Counted from the first letter of the stretch, positions 34,797 to 43,880 are shown. The stretch: DNA of 64,000 nt from Pseudomonas sp. B21-028 (GCF_024749045.1 NZ_CP087184.1:3224001-3288000), one strand, 5' to 3'. Program-made: numbers and translations. The notes: a model not told the origin generated them from the sequence alone.

Positions 34797-37232
34797 GTGA
34801 ACGACCATAATTCCTCCCTCGAACAGCAAGTGGTGATGGCCCGCCTGGAGGATTTCGATCCGCGTTCCGGCAACCTCGGCGAACGGGCGATCTTCAACCA
34901 CCGCCCCTGGGTCATGCTGCTCTGCCTGCTGGTGACCCTGGTGCTGGGTTACCAGGCCAGCAAGATCGGTCTCAATGCCAGTTTCGAGAAGACCATCCCG
35001 ACGTCGCATCCCTACGTGGCCAACTTCCTTGAACAGCGCAGTGAACTGAGTGGCCTCGGCAACTCGATCCGCGTCGCCGTGGCGGTCAAGGAGGGCACTA
35101 TTTTCGACAAGGATTACCTCGATACCCTCGCCAAGCTCAACGACGAGATCTACCTGCTGCCCGGTGTCGACAAACCCTACATGAAGTCCTTGTGGACGCC
35201 GACCACCCGCTGGACCGCCGTGACCGAGGACGGCCTGGATGGCGGCACGGTGATTCCGGACAGCTACGACGGCTCGCCGGCCAGCCTGGATGAGGTGCGG
35301 ACCAATGTCGCCCGTTCTGGAGAAATCGGCCAATTGGTGGCCGGCAATTTCCAGTCCAGCGTGATCTTCGTGCCGCTGCTGGAAATCAATCCGGCGACCG
35401 GCAAGGCACTGGACGCCGGTGAGTTTTCACGGCAGCTGGAAGCCTTACGTGACAAGTACCAGAACGAGCGCATCCAGATCCACATCACCGGCTTCACCAA
35501 GATCATCGGTGACCTGATCGCCGGATTGGGGCAGGTCATGCTGTTCTTCGCGGTCGCCGTGCTGGTGACCGTGGCAGTGCTCTATTGGTACACCCGCTGC
35601 GCGCGCAGCACGGCATTGGTGGTGCTCTGTTCCCTGGTGGCGGTGCTCTGGCAGATCGGCCTGCTCGCCACCCTTGGCTACGATCTGGACCCGTACTCGG
35701 CGCTGGTTCCGTTCCTGGTGTTCGCCATCGGCATGAGCCACGGCGCGCAGAAAATGAACGGCATCATGCAGGACATCGGCCGCGGCACGCACCGGGTCGT
35801 CGCGGCGCGCTATACCTTCCGCCGTCTGTTCGCCGCCGGCATGACCGCGCTGCTCTGCGATGCGGTGGGTTTCGCCGTGCTGATCGTGATCAAGATCCAG
35901 GTGATCCAGGACCTGGCGATCACCGCCAGCATTGGCGTGGCGGTGCTGATCTTTACCAACCTGATCCTGCTGCCGATCCTGCTCAGCTACATCGGCGTCG
36001 GTGCCAAGGCCGCAGCCCGCAGCTTGCGCGCGGAAACCGCCGAGTTGAGCGCGAACACCAAGCATCCGCTGTGGAGTTTTCTCGACCTGTTTACCCGGCG
36101 TTCCTGGGCCATTGCCGCTTGCCTGGTCGGCTTGGCCCTGGCCGCCGGCGGGTTTGCCGTCAGCCTGCACCTGAAGATCGGCGATCTGGATCCCGGCGCC
36201 CCGGAGCTGCGTCCAGATTCGCGCTACAACCGTGATGCGGCGTTCATGACGCAAAACTACGCGGCCAGTTCGGACATCTTCGTGGTCATGGTGAAAACCC
36301 CGGAAGACCAATGCACCCGCTATCCGACCCTGGCCGCGGTCGATTCGCTGGCCTGGCAACTGGAGCAGTTGCCAGGCGTGGAATCCACCAACTCCATGGC
36401 CGCCATGAGTAAGGTCGCCGCCGCCGGCTACAACGAGGGCAACTTCAAGTGGTACGAGTTGATCCCCAACGACGGTGCCCTCGGCGCCGTGCAGACCCGC
36501 GCACCGCGTGAACTGTTCAACCAGGGCTGCTCGTTGCTTTCGCTCTACGTGTACCTGGCCGACCACAAGGCCGACACCCTGGAGCGGGTGGTGCAGACCA
36601 GTGAAGCGTTCATCGCCCAACAGAAACTGCCAGAGGTGAAGTTCATGCTGGCCGCCGGCAGCGCCGGGATCGAGGCGGCGACCAACATCGTGGTGAAGAA
36701 GGCCATGCACGAGATGCTGTTCTGGGTCTACGGTGCGGTGATCCTGCTGTGCTGGGTGACCTTTCGCTCCTGGCGCGCGGTATTGGCGGCGGTGCTGCCG
36801 CTGGTACTCACCTCGATTCTGTGCGAGGCGCTGATGGTCGGCCTCGGCATGGGCGTCAAGGTCGCCACCTTGCCGGTGATCGCCCTCGGCGTGGGCATCG
36901 GCGTCGATTACGCGCTCTACGTGCTGAGTATCATCCTGGCGCACATGCGTGCCGGTGCCTCGCTGTCCGAAGCGTATTACCGCGCATTGCTGTTCACCGG
37001 CAAGGTGGTGCTGCTGACCGGCATCACCCTGGCCATCGCGGTGGCGACCTGGGCCTGGTCACCGATCAAGTTCCAGGCCGACATGGGCATCCTGCTGGCG
37101 TTCATGTTCCTGGTGAACATGCTCGGCGCCTTGATCCTGTTGCCGGCGCTGGCTTACTTCCTGTTGCCGCAGAGGTTGTTCGCAAAAAAGCCTGAGGCCT
37201 GCGGCGTGATGCAGGCGGTCGAAGGGGGCTGA
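34797..37232 (+). CDS. RND/MMPL family transporter
   Basis: The 811-residue inner membrane protein has the duplicated RND architecture: TM1 at about 38-55 ([17 protein letters not shown]), a large periplasmic loop, a five-helix block ([35 protein letters not shown] through [13 protein letters not shown]), then a second copy with loop and block ([63 protein letters not shown]). Conserved GIGVDYAL suits proton coupling in this family. It matches the hydrophobe/lipid exporter type rather than drug tripartite pumps, since no membrane fusion protein is present. The GTG at 34797 follows GGAG by six bases. Confidence 0.88.
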   Translation: MNDHNSSLEQQVVMARLEDFDPRSGNLGERAIFNHRPWVMLLCLLVTLVLGYQASKIGLNASFEKTIPTSHPYVANFLEQRSELSGLGNSIRVAVAVKEGTIFDKDYLDTLAKLNDEIYLLPGVDKPYMKSLWTPTTRWTAVTEDGLDGGTVIPDSYDGSPASLDEVRTNVARSGEIGQLVAGNFQSSVIFVPLLEINPATGKALDAGEFSRQLEALRDKYQNERIQIHITGFTKIIGDLIAGLGQVMLFFAVAVLVTVAVLYWYTRCARSTALVVLCSLVAVLWQIGLLATLGYDLDPYSALVPFLVFAIGMSHGAQKMNGIMQDIGRGTHRVVAARYTFRRLFAAGMTALLCDAVGFAVLIVIKIQVIQDLAITASIGVAVLIFTNLILLPILLSYIGVGAKAAARSLRAETAELSANTKHPLWSFLDLFTRRSWAIAACLVGLALAAGGFAVSLHLKIGDLDPGAPELRPDSRYNRDAAFMTQNYAASSDIFVVMVKTPEDQCTRYPTLAAVDSLAWQLEQLPGVESTNSMAAMSKVAAAGYNEGNFKWYELIPNDGALGAVQTRAPRELFNQGCSLLSLYVYLADHKADTLERVVQTSEAFIAQQKLPEVKFMLAAGSAGIEAATNIVVKKAMHEMLFWVYGAVILLCWVTFRSWRAVLAAVLPLVLTSILCEALMVGLGMGVKVATLPVIALGVGIGVDYALYVLSIILAHMRAGASLSEAYYRALLFTGKVVLLTGITLAIAVATWAWSPIKFQADMGILLAFMFLVNMLGALILLPALAYFLLPQRLFAKKPEACGVMQAVEGG

Positions 37233-37296
37233 GGGGAGACTCAACGACCGTATTCGCGCGTGCTATCGATCTGCTTCAGGCCTAAGGATAAGAACA

Positions 37297-39255
37297 ATGC
37301 TGAAGACAACTGCCCGGCTGCTTGCCAACTGTTCGGTGGGGCAAAAACTGCTGCTCGGATTCGGTCTGGTGTCCTTGCTCGCGGTGGCCGCCATCGCCCA
37401 GGGCTTGTATGCCACCGTCAGCCTTCTTGAACACGGCCAGCAGGTCGGCGCCATGGTGGAGATCAATCGCCTGACGCTGCAGATGCGCAATGCGGAGAAA
37501 GCCTACGCACTTGATCCCGAGCCTCTCGCAATGCGTCAGGTTCGAGAGCTGATCCAGGCGCTGGGCGCTCAACTCCAGAAGGTGAAGACGGGCGCATCGG
37601 GCGAGGATGTGCCGTTACTGACCGCCATGCAGCAATCCGTCGATGGTTATGAAGGCCAGTTCGCACACTTCATCGAACATCAGCGTCTGGCGGTGGACGC
37701 GTTGAGCCATATGCAGGAGCAGGCGGAACAGGCCCGCCTGCAGTTCGAGGCTGTCGAACTGGATATGTACGACCAGGTCCGCGGCGTATTGAACAGCGGC
37801 CAGGCCCTGGAAGGTGATCCGCTGAGCCTCGCGGAACAGGCCTCGGCGTTGCAGCGAAAACTGCTGGTCACCCGCAACCGAGAATTTCTCTACGTAGAGG
37901 AGGGCGCAGCGCAGACGCTCCAAGGCTGGACCGAGTCAGTGGACGAAATGGGTGACGCGCTGGAGCTGCTCCAGGGCCGTGTGGATGAGAACTCCGAAGA
38001 GTCCCTGGCGGCGGCTCGGGCGGCGCTGGTCGAATATCGCAAGGCATTCCAGCGCTACCGGGACAGTCGGGCGCTGAGCAAGCAGACGGCCGGGCAGATG
38101 GACACCCAGGCCCAGGCCGTGCTGACCCAGGTCGAACAAGCCGCCGCCGATCGACAATTGCAGATGGGCGAGCGGGGCCGTTCGATGATGCGCCTGCAAG
38201 CAGTGGGGGCAGTGATTATCGTGGTCCTGGCGTTGTTGGCGTCGCTGGTTATCCGGCATCTGATCGTCGCGCCTCTGCGCGAGGCGTTGCAGACCGCCCG
38301 GCGCATTGCCCAGGGCGATCTGAGTGAGGCGGTCGAAGGCATGACGGTGCGTCGGGACGAATTGGGTCAGTTGATGGTGGCAGTTGGAGAGATGACGACC
38401 AATCTGCGTCGGCTGGTGGCGCGTATCGGGCTGAGTGTCGAGGGGTTGGGGCAAACGACCCGGACCCTGAGCACAGCCAGCGCCCAAAGCAGCGGGGCGG
38501 CGCAACGCCAAAGGGCCGAGACAGAACACGCGGCCACCGCCATGCAGCAAATGAGTAGCACGGTTGCACAAGTGGCGCAGAACGCCGAACAAGCCTCCCA
38601 CGCCGCCGGCGAGGCCGACCATCAGGCACGTAACGGCGAGCAGGTCGTGCAGATGGCGAGCCAGCAGATCCATCGTCTGGCAGCGGAAATGACCCTTTCC
38701 GAACAGGCCATCGAGTCCTTGCAGCGGCAGGTCGAAACCATCGGCAGGGTTGCCGACGTGATTGCTTCAATTGCCGAGCAAACCAACCTGCTTGCACTCA
38801 ATGCAGCCATCGAAGCCGCTCGGGCGGGAGAGCAGGGCCGTGGATTTGCCGTGGTCGCCGATGAAGTGCGGGCACTGGCACGGCGAACCCAGGCCTCGAC
38901 CAGCGAGATCGAGACGCTGATCGTCGGGCTGCAACGTCTTTCGCAGCAGAGCGTCGGGCAGATCCAGGGTTGCGGCCGCCTGATGATCGACACCGTGTCG
39001 CTGGCCGATCAAGTGAGCTCAGCCTTGGGCGGCATTACCGGAGCGGTGTCGCTGATCGAGCAGATGAACCAGCAGAACGCAGCCAGCGCCGAGCAGCAGA
39101 GCATCGTGGCCGAAGAGGTCAGCCGCAATGTGATGCAGGTGCGCAATGAGGCCGAACATTGTGTCGGGGTGAATCAGCAGGTGGTCCTGGCCTGTGGGGA
39201 TCTGGCTGGCCTGGAGCATGAGTTGCGAGAGGCCGTTGCTCAGTTCCGGACCTGA
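37297..39255 (+). CDS. Methyl-accepting chemotaxis protein with HBM-type sensor
   Basis: The 652-residue receptor has TM1 at about 18-40, a helical periplasmic domain of about 260 residues (41-300) that fits the helical bimodular type seen in organic acid receptors such as McpS, TM2 at 302-322, HAMP (about 323-378), and a cytoplasmic signalling hairpin with the conserved tip [36 protein letters not shown]. The ATG at 37297 has AAGGA upstream. Its place after the aromatic/transport cluster hints at chemotaxis to a related compound, which is unproven. Confidence 0.9.
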   Translation: MLKTTARLLANCSVGQKLLLGFGLVSLLAVAAIAQGLYATVSLLEHGQQVGAMVEINRLTLQMRNAEKAYALDPEPLAMRQVRELIQALGAQLQKVKTGASGEDVPLLTAMQQSVDGYEGQFAHFIEHQRLAVDALSHMQEQAEQARLQFEAVELDMYDQVRGVLNSGQALEGDPLSLAEQASALQRKLLVTRNREFLYVEEGAAQTLQGWTESVDEMGDALELLQGRVDENSEESLAAARAALVEYRKAFQRYRDSRALSKQTAGQMDTQAQAVLTQVEQAAADRQLQMGERGRSMMRLQAVGAVIIVVLALLASLVIRHLIVAPLREALQTARRIAQGDLSEAVEGMTVRRDELGQLMVAVGEMTTNLRRLVARIGLSVEGLGQTTRTLSTASAQSSGAAQRQRAETEHAATAMQQMSSTVAQVAQNAEQASHAAGEADHQARNGEQVVQMASQQIHRLAAEMTLSEQAIESLQRQVETIGRVADVIASIAEQTNLLALNAAIEAARAGEQGRGFAVVADEVRALARRTQASTSEIETLIVGLQRLSQQSVGQIQGCGRLMIDTVSLADQVSSALGGITGAVSLIEQMNQQNAASAEQQSIVAEEVSRNVMQVRNEAEHCVGVNQQVVLACGDLAGLEHELREAVAQFRT

Positions 39256-39295
39256 ATCCAGGGTACTCAGGCTCCTGTCATCTCTTCCGCAGGCT

Positions 39296-39538
39296 TCAAG
39301 GCTGTTGCTTGGCGTCGGTCGAGACAACGCTGTCCAAGGTATCCGCACCGGGCACCTTGCTCGGGCCCCACGACCGCTCGCTGCGACATTTGAACTTCAC
39401 GCCTTTGCGGGGCGTTATGTCCCTGACTTTCGCCATGCACAGCTCTTTAGTGACATAGGTCGGCTCAGTTTTGCGCACATCCACGCAGCCCTCGTCGCCC
39501 CTGCAGAGAGTCATAACCATAACGTATACGGTCATCAT
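39296..39538 (-). CDS. Small cysteine-containing hypothetical protein
   Basis: The 80-residue product begins MMTVYVMVMTLCRGDEGCVDV. It has further cysteines in KELCMAKV and KFKCRSE, and a polar tail. It reads like small conserved Pseudomonas proteins whose cysteines might pair, but I cannot name a family. The start at 39538 has GGGAG about ten bases upstream; a longer frame to 39568 has none. It is convergent with the chemoreceptor gene. Confidence 0.55.
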   Translation of the reverse strand: MMTVYVMVMTLCRGDEGCVDVRKTEPTYVTKELCMAKVRDITPRKGVKFKCRSERSWGPSKVPGADTLDSVVSTDAKQQP

Positions 39539-39720
39539 CCTGATGTTGCTCCCATAGAAGCAATGCAATTGATGCGTCCTGCGTTAAGCCCGGGAGGGCT
39601 CAAGCGAGTAGCACTGACAAGCGGATGATGATCCTTCCTTCGAGCCTCCAGCAATGGCGCGCCAATGCCTTCCGTCGGGAAAACGTCACTTCCTCAAATA
39701 TTGATGATTTCAGAGAAAAT

Positions 39721-39743
39721 AACGCCATTATGTTGGCGTTTTT
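39721..39743. terminator. Bidirectional terminator-like hairpin
   Basis: AACGCCA (39721-39727) pairs with TGGCGTT (39734-39740) around TTATGT. The plus strand continues with TTT (five T in a row including the stem end), and the minus strand gives ATTTTC after the stem. This sits in the 370 bp gap 39539-39907, in which nothing else was recognised. Confidence 0.6.
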
Positions 39744-39907
39744 CCAGTGGCAAACGGTTAAATGCTATGGAGAATCTACAGGCCATGCCTGGCAATCCCT
39801 CGGCCGGATAGCGATATGTAATCCGAACGAAAGTCCAGGCAGTTCAGCAAGACGGGGGCAGGGTAGAAGGATGGAAAACAACAGTTGCCGCGAGCAGCTT
39901 CCCAGCG

Positions 39908-40311
39908 CTAAGGCGTTTCAAAGTTCTCGTAGTCCAGGGAGATCGAATCGCTCCTTGGATAGCTGACATACACCATCTCGCCATAGTTACTGGCGACCAA
40001 GACGTAGGGCCACTTGCCATTTGCCTTTCGTAGTTGCTCATACAAGGGAAGAAAGAAATCTTTGGTCTGACCCTGAGGGTCGTACGGGACCTCACCCTGA
40101 AAAATTGGATAACGTCCACCATTACACAGCTGAACCCGCTCCAGCTTGATGCCGTTTTTCTCCAGTACGGTTCGAGCTGGATGCTGCCAGGTGCCAAGGT
40201 CGACATCCTGGCAGTCGCTGGTCTTTTGGGTATAGAGCTCAGTGTGAGGGCTGGATACGCCATGGCCTGGCTGCTCAGGAAGAATAAAGCCAAGGGTAAG
40301 AGACATTGCAT
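39908..40311 (-). pseudogene. Frameshifted gene for a small secreted protein
   Basis: The minus strand from the ATG at 40311 encodes a convincing signal peptide (MQCLLPLALFFLSSQAMA) but then loses sense. The mature-looking domain is in the neighbouring frame, from about 40250 to 39908: HTELYTQKTSDCQDVDLGTW, VERVQLCNGGRYPIF-type segment, PYDPQGQTKDFFLPLYEQLRKANGKWPYVLVASNYGEMVYVSYPRSD. Joining the two needs a one-base shift near 40250. I therefore read it as one gene broken by a frameshift, or a sequencing error. The intact product would be about 130 residues, exported, function unknown. Confidence 0.65.
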
Positions 40312-40324
40312 GATGACGGTCCGA

Positions 40325-40388
40325 GTTCAAAGGTTCAAAGGTTCAAAGGTTCAAAGGTTCAAAGGTTCAAAGGTTCAAAGGTTCAAAG
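40325..40388. repeat. Octanucleotide tandem repeat, (GTTCAAAG)x8
   Basis: Eight uninterrupted copies of GTTCAAAG lie 14 bp upstream of the minus-strand start at 40311. Each copy contributes a TGA on the minus strand, so all three frames are closed and the tract is not coding. Such arrays change copy number by slippage and can alter promoter spacing. Confidence 0.95.
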
Positions 40389-40558
40389 GCGGATAAGGCT
40401 TGCACGGACTTTCTCGCCGAACAAGAGCTGGGTCAGTAGCGTGTGAGCAGAATCTCAGATGCAGCGGCATCGATGTAGATAGCGTAGCGTCCTGAGTCAG
40501 AATCCAGAGAGTGCTGGGGCGATGGAGGTTCATACTGGGTGGGAGTTGGTAATATCTT

Positions 40559-40586
40559 GTTACGCATAATGTATATTATGTTAAAC
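40559..40586. other. Chromosome dimer resolution site dif
   Basis: The XerC arm GTTACGCATAA, the spacer TGTATA and the XerD arm TTATGTTAAAC form a 28 bp site that differs from the E. coli dif at three positions only, with the spacer and inner arms identical. XerC/XerD recombine here under FtsK control to resolve chromosome dimers. On the plus strand to the left, GGGNAGGG octamers occur at 2671, 7455, 16927, 21556, 21625, 26014, 29319, 30789, 31324 and 39856. To the right, the complement CCCTTCCC occurs at 58134. This polarity is the one expected around dif. Confidence 0.88.
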
Positions 40587-40590
40587 GATA

Positions 40591-40627
40591 TGTGTAGAAG
40601 CGTTTATTGGGCAGCACATTCTACACA
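40591..40627. repeat. Inverted repeat beside dif
   Basis: TGTGTAGAA (40591-40599) and TTCTACACA (40619-40627) are a perfect 9 bp inverted repeat with a 19-base spacer, starting five bases right of dif and running into the recombinase remnant. It may be an element end or a hairpin. Confidence 0.6.
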
Positions 40628-40799
40628 CCCGCCCTCAAGCAACTTTGCCCGGTCGAGGCCTACATCAACTGGATCACCGTGTCAGGTATCGTGGACGGGC
40701 CTGTATTCCGCAAGCTCGATCGCTGGGGGAATCTTTCCGACAGAGGCTTCAGGGCCAGCAGCTTGATTCCCCTGCTGCGCCGGATTCAAACATCAAAAG
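40607..40799 (+). pseudogene. Fragment of a tyrosine site-specific recombinase
   Basis: The frame reads CPVEAYINWITVSGIVDGPVFRKLDRWGNLSDRGFRASSLIPLLRRI. This matches the middle of the catalytic domain of phage-type integrases, the segment between the first catalytic Arg and the HxxR box. The N-terminal domain, both Arg boxes and the Tyr nucleophile are missing, so it is a remnant. It lies 20 bp from dif, which suggests an old insertion by an element that used or neighboured the Xer site. Confidence 0.65.
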
Positions 40800-40811
40800 G
40801 TAATACCGCGC

Positions 40812-41282
40812 TCAGCCCAGCACCGGGATCACTCGCGAGGGCTTAACCGATTTGAACGAAAAACTTGAATAAATCTCTTTGACCGCCGGCAAGGTTTGCA
40901 GCACCTCTCGCGCAAACTCGCCGAAAGACTCCAGGTCTTTGGCCACCACTTCCAGTAGAAAATCGTAGCGTCCGGAAACGTTGTGACAGGCGACGATCTC
41001 CGGGATTTCCAATAGGCGCTGTTCGAAGGATCGAGCCATTTCCTGACTGTGGGACTCCATCATCACGCTAACAAATGCGGTGACGCCGTAGCCGAGTGCC
41101 TTGGGCGAAAGAATCGCCTGGTAGCCGGTAATCACTGCGTTCTCTTCAAGAATTTTCACCCGTCGCCAACACGGCGAAGTGGTCAGCGCCACATGTTCGG
41201 CCAGTTCGGCGATGGTCAGCCGGGCGTTGCCTTGCAGGGCCGCGAGTAAGGCCTTGTCGGTACGATCCAGCTCGCCGGGCAT
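40812..41282 (-). CDS. mdeR: Lrp/AsnC family regulator of methionine gamma-lyase
   Basis: The 156-residue protein has an N-terminal helix-turn-helix (LDRTDKALLAALQGNARLTIAELAEHVALTTSPCWRRVKILEENAVI, about 5-51) and the RAM effector domain (GYGVTAFVSVMMESHSQEM to VKEIYSSFSFKSVK). It is divergent from mdeA exactly as MdeR is in Pseudomonas putida, where it activates mdeA in response to methionine. Three CCAAATT-like half-sites lie between the two genes. The start is at 41282. Confidence 0.85.
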   Translation of the reverse strand: MPGELDRTDKALLAALQGNARLTIAELAEHVALTTSPCWRRVKILEENAVITGYQAILSPKALGYGVTAFVSVMMESHSQEMARSFEQRLLEIPEIVACHNVSGRYDFLLEVVAKDLESFGEFAREVLQTLPAVKEIYSSFSFKSVKPSRVIPVLG

Positions 41283-41290
41283 GTCTTGCC

Positions 41291-41354
41291 TCCAAATTGT
41301 GTTTTTCGGAGCCTTTATTCCAATTTATGGGTTATTTCTGGGTCAATTTGGAAT
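41291..41354. promoter_or_regulatory. Candidate MdeR operator
   Basis: Three related half-sites occur in the mdeR-mdeA gap: TCCAAATT (41291-41298), ATTCCAATTT (41317-41326) and the inverted AATTTGGAAT (41345-41354). The last two form a 10 bp inverted repeat with one mismatch and 18 bases between. Multiple spaced half-sites suit Lrp-family octamers. Confidence 0.55.
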
Positions 41355-41406
41355 TTTTCTCGTTGAAATTGAGCATAGCATTGTAGGAAATACAGGAGCG
41401 TCCAAC

Positions 41407-42615
41407 ATGAACAATAAAAACAATGAACTGGGCTTTTCCACCCGCGCCATCCATCACGGCTATAAGCCGCTGGACAACAACGGCGCGCTGATCCCGCCGA
41501 TCTACCTGACCTCCACGTTCGCCTTCCCTACCGCCGAGTACGGCGCCGGTTGTTTCGCCGGCGAAGAATCCGGGCATTTTTACACGCGGATCTCCAACCC
41601 CACATTGGCTCTGTTGGAGTCACGCATGGCGGCTTTGGAAAACGGCGAGGCGGCGGTGGCCTTCAGCTCCGGCATGGGAGCCATTGCCGCGACCTTTTGG
41701 ACCCTGCTGCGCCCCGGTGACGAGATCATTCTCAACCGTACATTGTACGGTTGCACCTTCGCCCTGCTGCACCACGGTATCGGCGAGTTTGGCGTCAAGG
41801 TGCGCCATGTTGACATGTCCAACCTGGCCGAACTGCGCGATGCCATCAGTCCTTCGACGCGCATGATCTATTTCGAATCCCCGGCCAATCCGAACATGCA
41901 GTTGGTCGACATCTGCGCGGTGGCTAAGATTGCCCACCATCATCGGAATGTCACCTTGGTGGTCGATAACACCTACTGCACTCCATACCTGCAACGCCCC
42001 TTGGAAATGGGTGCGGATGTAGTGGTGCATTCGGCCACCAAGTACCTCAGTGGCCATGGCGATATCACGGCTGGCATCGTGGTTACCAGTCATCCACTGG
42101 CGGACCGCATTCGCCTGCAAGGCCTCAAGGACCTGACCGGTGCGGTAATGTCGCCTCAGGACGCTTTTCTGCTGATGCGCGGGCTCAAGACCCTGTCACT
42201 GCGCATGGAGCGCCATTGTAGCAACGCCCAGGTGATCGCCGAATATTTACACGCGCACCCGGCCGTCGAATGGGTCACTTACCCCGGCCTGCCCTCCTTT
42301 GCTCAGTACGACCTGGCGTCGAGGCAAATGAAGTTGCCCGGGGGCATGATCGCCTTCGAACTCAAGGGCGGCCTGACCACCGGCCGGCGTTTCATGAACG
42401 CACTGGAGTTGTTCGCCCGCGCGGTCAGCCTGGGAGACGCCGAGTCCCTGGCCCAGCATCCAGCCAGCATGACCCATTCCACCTACACGCCTGAAGAGCG
42501 TGCGCACCACGGGATTTCCGAGGGGTTGGTGCGTTTGTCGGTGGGCCTTGAAGACATCGCGGACCTGCTGGCCGACATCACCCAAGCTCTGGATGCCTGT
42601 GCTCAAGGAGGTTGA
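41407..42615 (+). CDS. mdeA: L-methionine gamma-lyase
   Basis: The 402-residue Cys/Met metabolism PLP enzyme follows the P. putida MdeA sequence closely: [52 protein letters not shown], Tyr114 and Cys116 in TLYGCTFA (the Cys is diagnostic of methionine gamma-lyase), Lys212 in [16 protein letters not shown] as the Schiff-base lysine, and [29 protein letters not shown]. It splits methionine to methanethiol, 2-oxobutyrate and ammonia in the cytoplasm. CAGGAG lies eight bases before the ATG. No 2-oxobutyrate dehydrogenase gene follows, unlike the mdeAB operon. Confidence 0.93.
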   Translation: MNNKNNELGFSTRAIHHGYKPLDNNGALIPPIYLTSTFAFPTAEYGAGCFAGEESGHFYTRISNPTLALLESRMAALENGEAAVAFSSGMGAIAATFWTLLRPGDEIILNRTLYGCTFALLHHGIGEFGVKVRHVDMSNLAELRDAISPSTRMIYFESPANPNMQLVDICAVAKIAHHHRNVTLVVDNTYCTPYLQRPLEMGADVVVHSATKYLSGHGDITAGIVVTSHPLADRIRLQGLKDLTGAVMSPQDAFLLMRGLKTLSLRMERHCSNAQVIAEYLHAHPAVEWVTYPGLPSFAQYDLASRQMKLPGGMIAFELKGGLTTGRRFMNALELFARAVSLGDAESLAQHPASMTHSTYTPEERAHHGISEGLVRLSVGLEDIADLLADITQALDACAQGG

Positions 42616-42617
42616 AC

Positions 42618-42707
42618 ATGTCCACCGCTTATCCCCTCGTGGATTGTCGCGCCGTTGAGCATGGCGCCCAACCGAACTGCGTGATCATTTTTCCGCAGCA
42701 TAGTTGA
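42618..42707 (+). CDS. 29-residue ORF coupled to mdeA, possible truncated gene
   Basis: AAGGAGG (42605-42611), six bases before an ATG three bases after the mdeA stop, drives a frame of 29 codons: MSTAYPLVDCRAVEHGAQPN followed by CVIIFPQHS and a stop. The site is too good to ignore. The peptide could be the stub of a second operon gene whose remainder is lost, or a genuine small protein. No homologous function is claimed. Confidence 0.45.
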   Translation: MSTAYPLVDCRAVEHGAQPNCVIIFPQHS

Positions 42708-42872
42708 CCAATGCACCGCACCCTGTGCACTATCGAGCAATACCTCTTCGCAACGAATCAACCATGACTCTCACCACTGACCACATGCACTCCGCCAAGG
42801 GCCTCTGCGCCCAGGCATGCGCATGCGTGTCCGTTGCCAAGAAATCCAAGAAACAGCCGCTCATTTGACCGG

Positions 42873-42913
42873 GGCGCTGTCCCGTCAGATGAGCTGACAG
42901 GACAGATAGCGCC
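42873..42913 (+). promoter_or_regulatory. Long three-part hairpin upstream of the dapA-like gene
   Basis: GGCGCT/AGCGCC, GTCC/GGAC and GTCAG/CTGAC nest to give 15 base pairs with an ATGAG loop. It lies 74 bp before the dapA-like start and 165 bp after the small ORF. No U-run follows, so a leader structure is as likely as a terminator. The rest of 42708-42986 shows nothing convincing. Confidence 0.55.
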
Positions 42914-42986
42914 AGGTCTCCTCCCCCCGCTTGATTCCCATCCCCTCCTCTGACGTTGACTAATCGGTCTGCCTGAGGAGTAAAGC

Positions 42987-43862
42987 ATGTCTAATTTCCG
43001 CGGTATCTGGGTTGCACTGGCCACTCCCTTTCATTCGGGACACGTCGACTTCGACGCGCTCGAAGGTTTGGTGAAAACGCTCCTTTCTGAAGGCGTGAGG
43101 GGCCTGGTCGTATGCGGCACCACTGGTGAAGCCGCAGCAATGAACAAGGATGAGCAGCTCGAGGTATTGGATGCGGTTCTGCAGATCGCTCGACCTGACC
43201 AAGTGATCATGGGGCTGTCGGCCAACAACCTGCAGGAAGTCCAGGCATTCCAGCAAAAGATCCAGAGCCGTGACATCGCCGGTATTCTGGTTCCAGCGCC
43301 CTACTACATCCGACCTTCACAGCAAGGCATCGAGTCATTCTTCCAAACAGTCGCTGATGCCTCATCTGTCCCAGTGGTCCTTTACGACATCCCCTACCGA
43401 ACAGGCGTGAGGATCGAGCGAGAGACGCTGAGAAGGATTGTGCGTCACCCAAAAATCGCAGCGGTCAAGGACTGCAGTGGTGATGTCGAAACCACCATGG
43501 CCCTGATCGAGGACGGCAATGCAGAGATTCTGACTGGCGAGGATATCCAGATCTTCACAAACCTCGCCCTGGGCGGAGCCGGCGCGATTTCAGCCTCGGC
43601 ACACATTCGCCCAAATCTGTATGTCCAGATGATGCAGGAGATGGATAGAGGCGATGTCATATGCGCCCGGGCTACATTTTACCGTCTCCTGCCTTGGATA
43701 AAGATGGCGTTTGCTGAGCCCAACCCAGCTGTCATCAAAGCAGCTCTGAGCGTCCACGGCCTGATCAACAACGAGCTTCGTGAGCCCATGCAAACTTGCT
43801 CATCAACGACGATGGAGCGACTCAGATCTGTGCTTTCAGATTTGACCTGTCAAAGCGCATAG
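42987..43862 (+). CDS. Dihydrodipicolinate synthase family aldolase (DapA-like)
   Basis: The 291-residue TIM barrel has every catalytic feature of 4-hydroxy-tetrahydrodipicolinate synthase: CGTTGE with Thr45-Thr46, Tyr133 and Arg138 in YDIPYRTG, and the Schiff-base Lys161 in AAVKDCSG. It condenses pyruvate with an aldehyde. Arg138 binds the semialdehyde carboxylate in true DapA, supporting that role, but catabolic relatives also keep it. Its isolated position and extra copy status (housekeeping dapA is usually beside bamC/nlpB) suggest a specialised function. GAGG precedes the start. Confidence 0.85.
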   Translation: MSNFRGIWVALATPFHSGHVDFDALEGLVKTLLSEGVRGLVVCGTTGEAAAMNKDEQLEVLDAVLQIARPDQVIMGLSANNLQEVQAFQQKIQSRDIAGILVPAPYYIRPSQQGIESFFQTVADASSVPVVLYDIPYRTGVRIERETLRRIVRHPKIAAVKDCSGDVETTMALIEDGNAEILTGEDIQIFTNLALGGAGAISASAHIRPNLYVQMMQEMDRGDVICARATFYRLLPWIKMAFAEPNPAVIKAALSVHGLINNELREPMQTCSSTTMERLRSVLSDLTCQSA

Positions 43863-43880
43863 GTCGGGCGGCGATCTCAT

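Noticed and set aside
40331-40390. The octamer array as part of a longer coding frame for the split gene
   Set aside because: Each unit carries TGA on the minus strand, so with an 8 bp period every frame is closed within 24 bases.
42764-42868. A 34-codon plus-strand frame with three close cysteines (CAQACACVSVAKK)
   Set aside because: There is no ribosome binding site and no context, and the minus-strand frame over the same bases is equally unconvincing.
42758-43024. An 88-codon minus-strand frame across the dapA-like promoter
   Set aside because: Low-complexity text typical of antisense to GC-rich DNA; it overlaps the dapA-like start and the hairpin.
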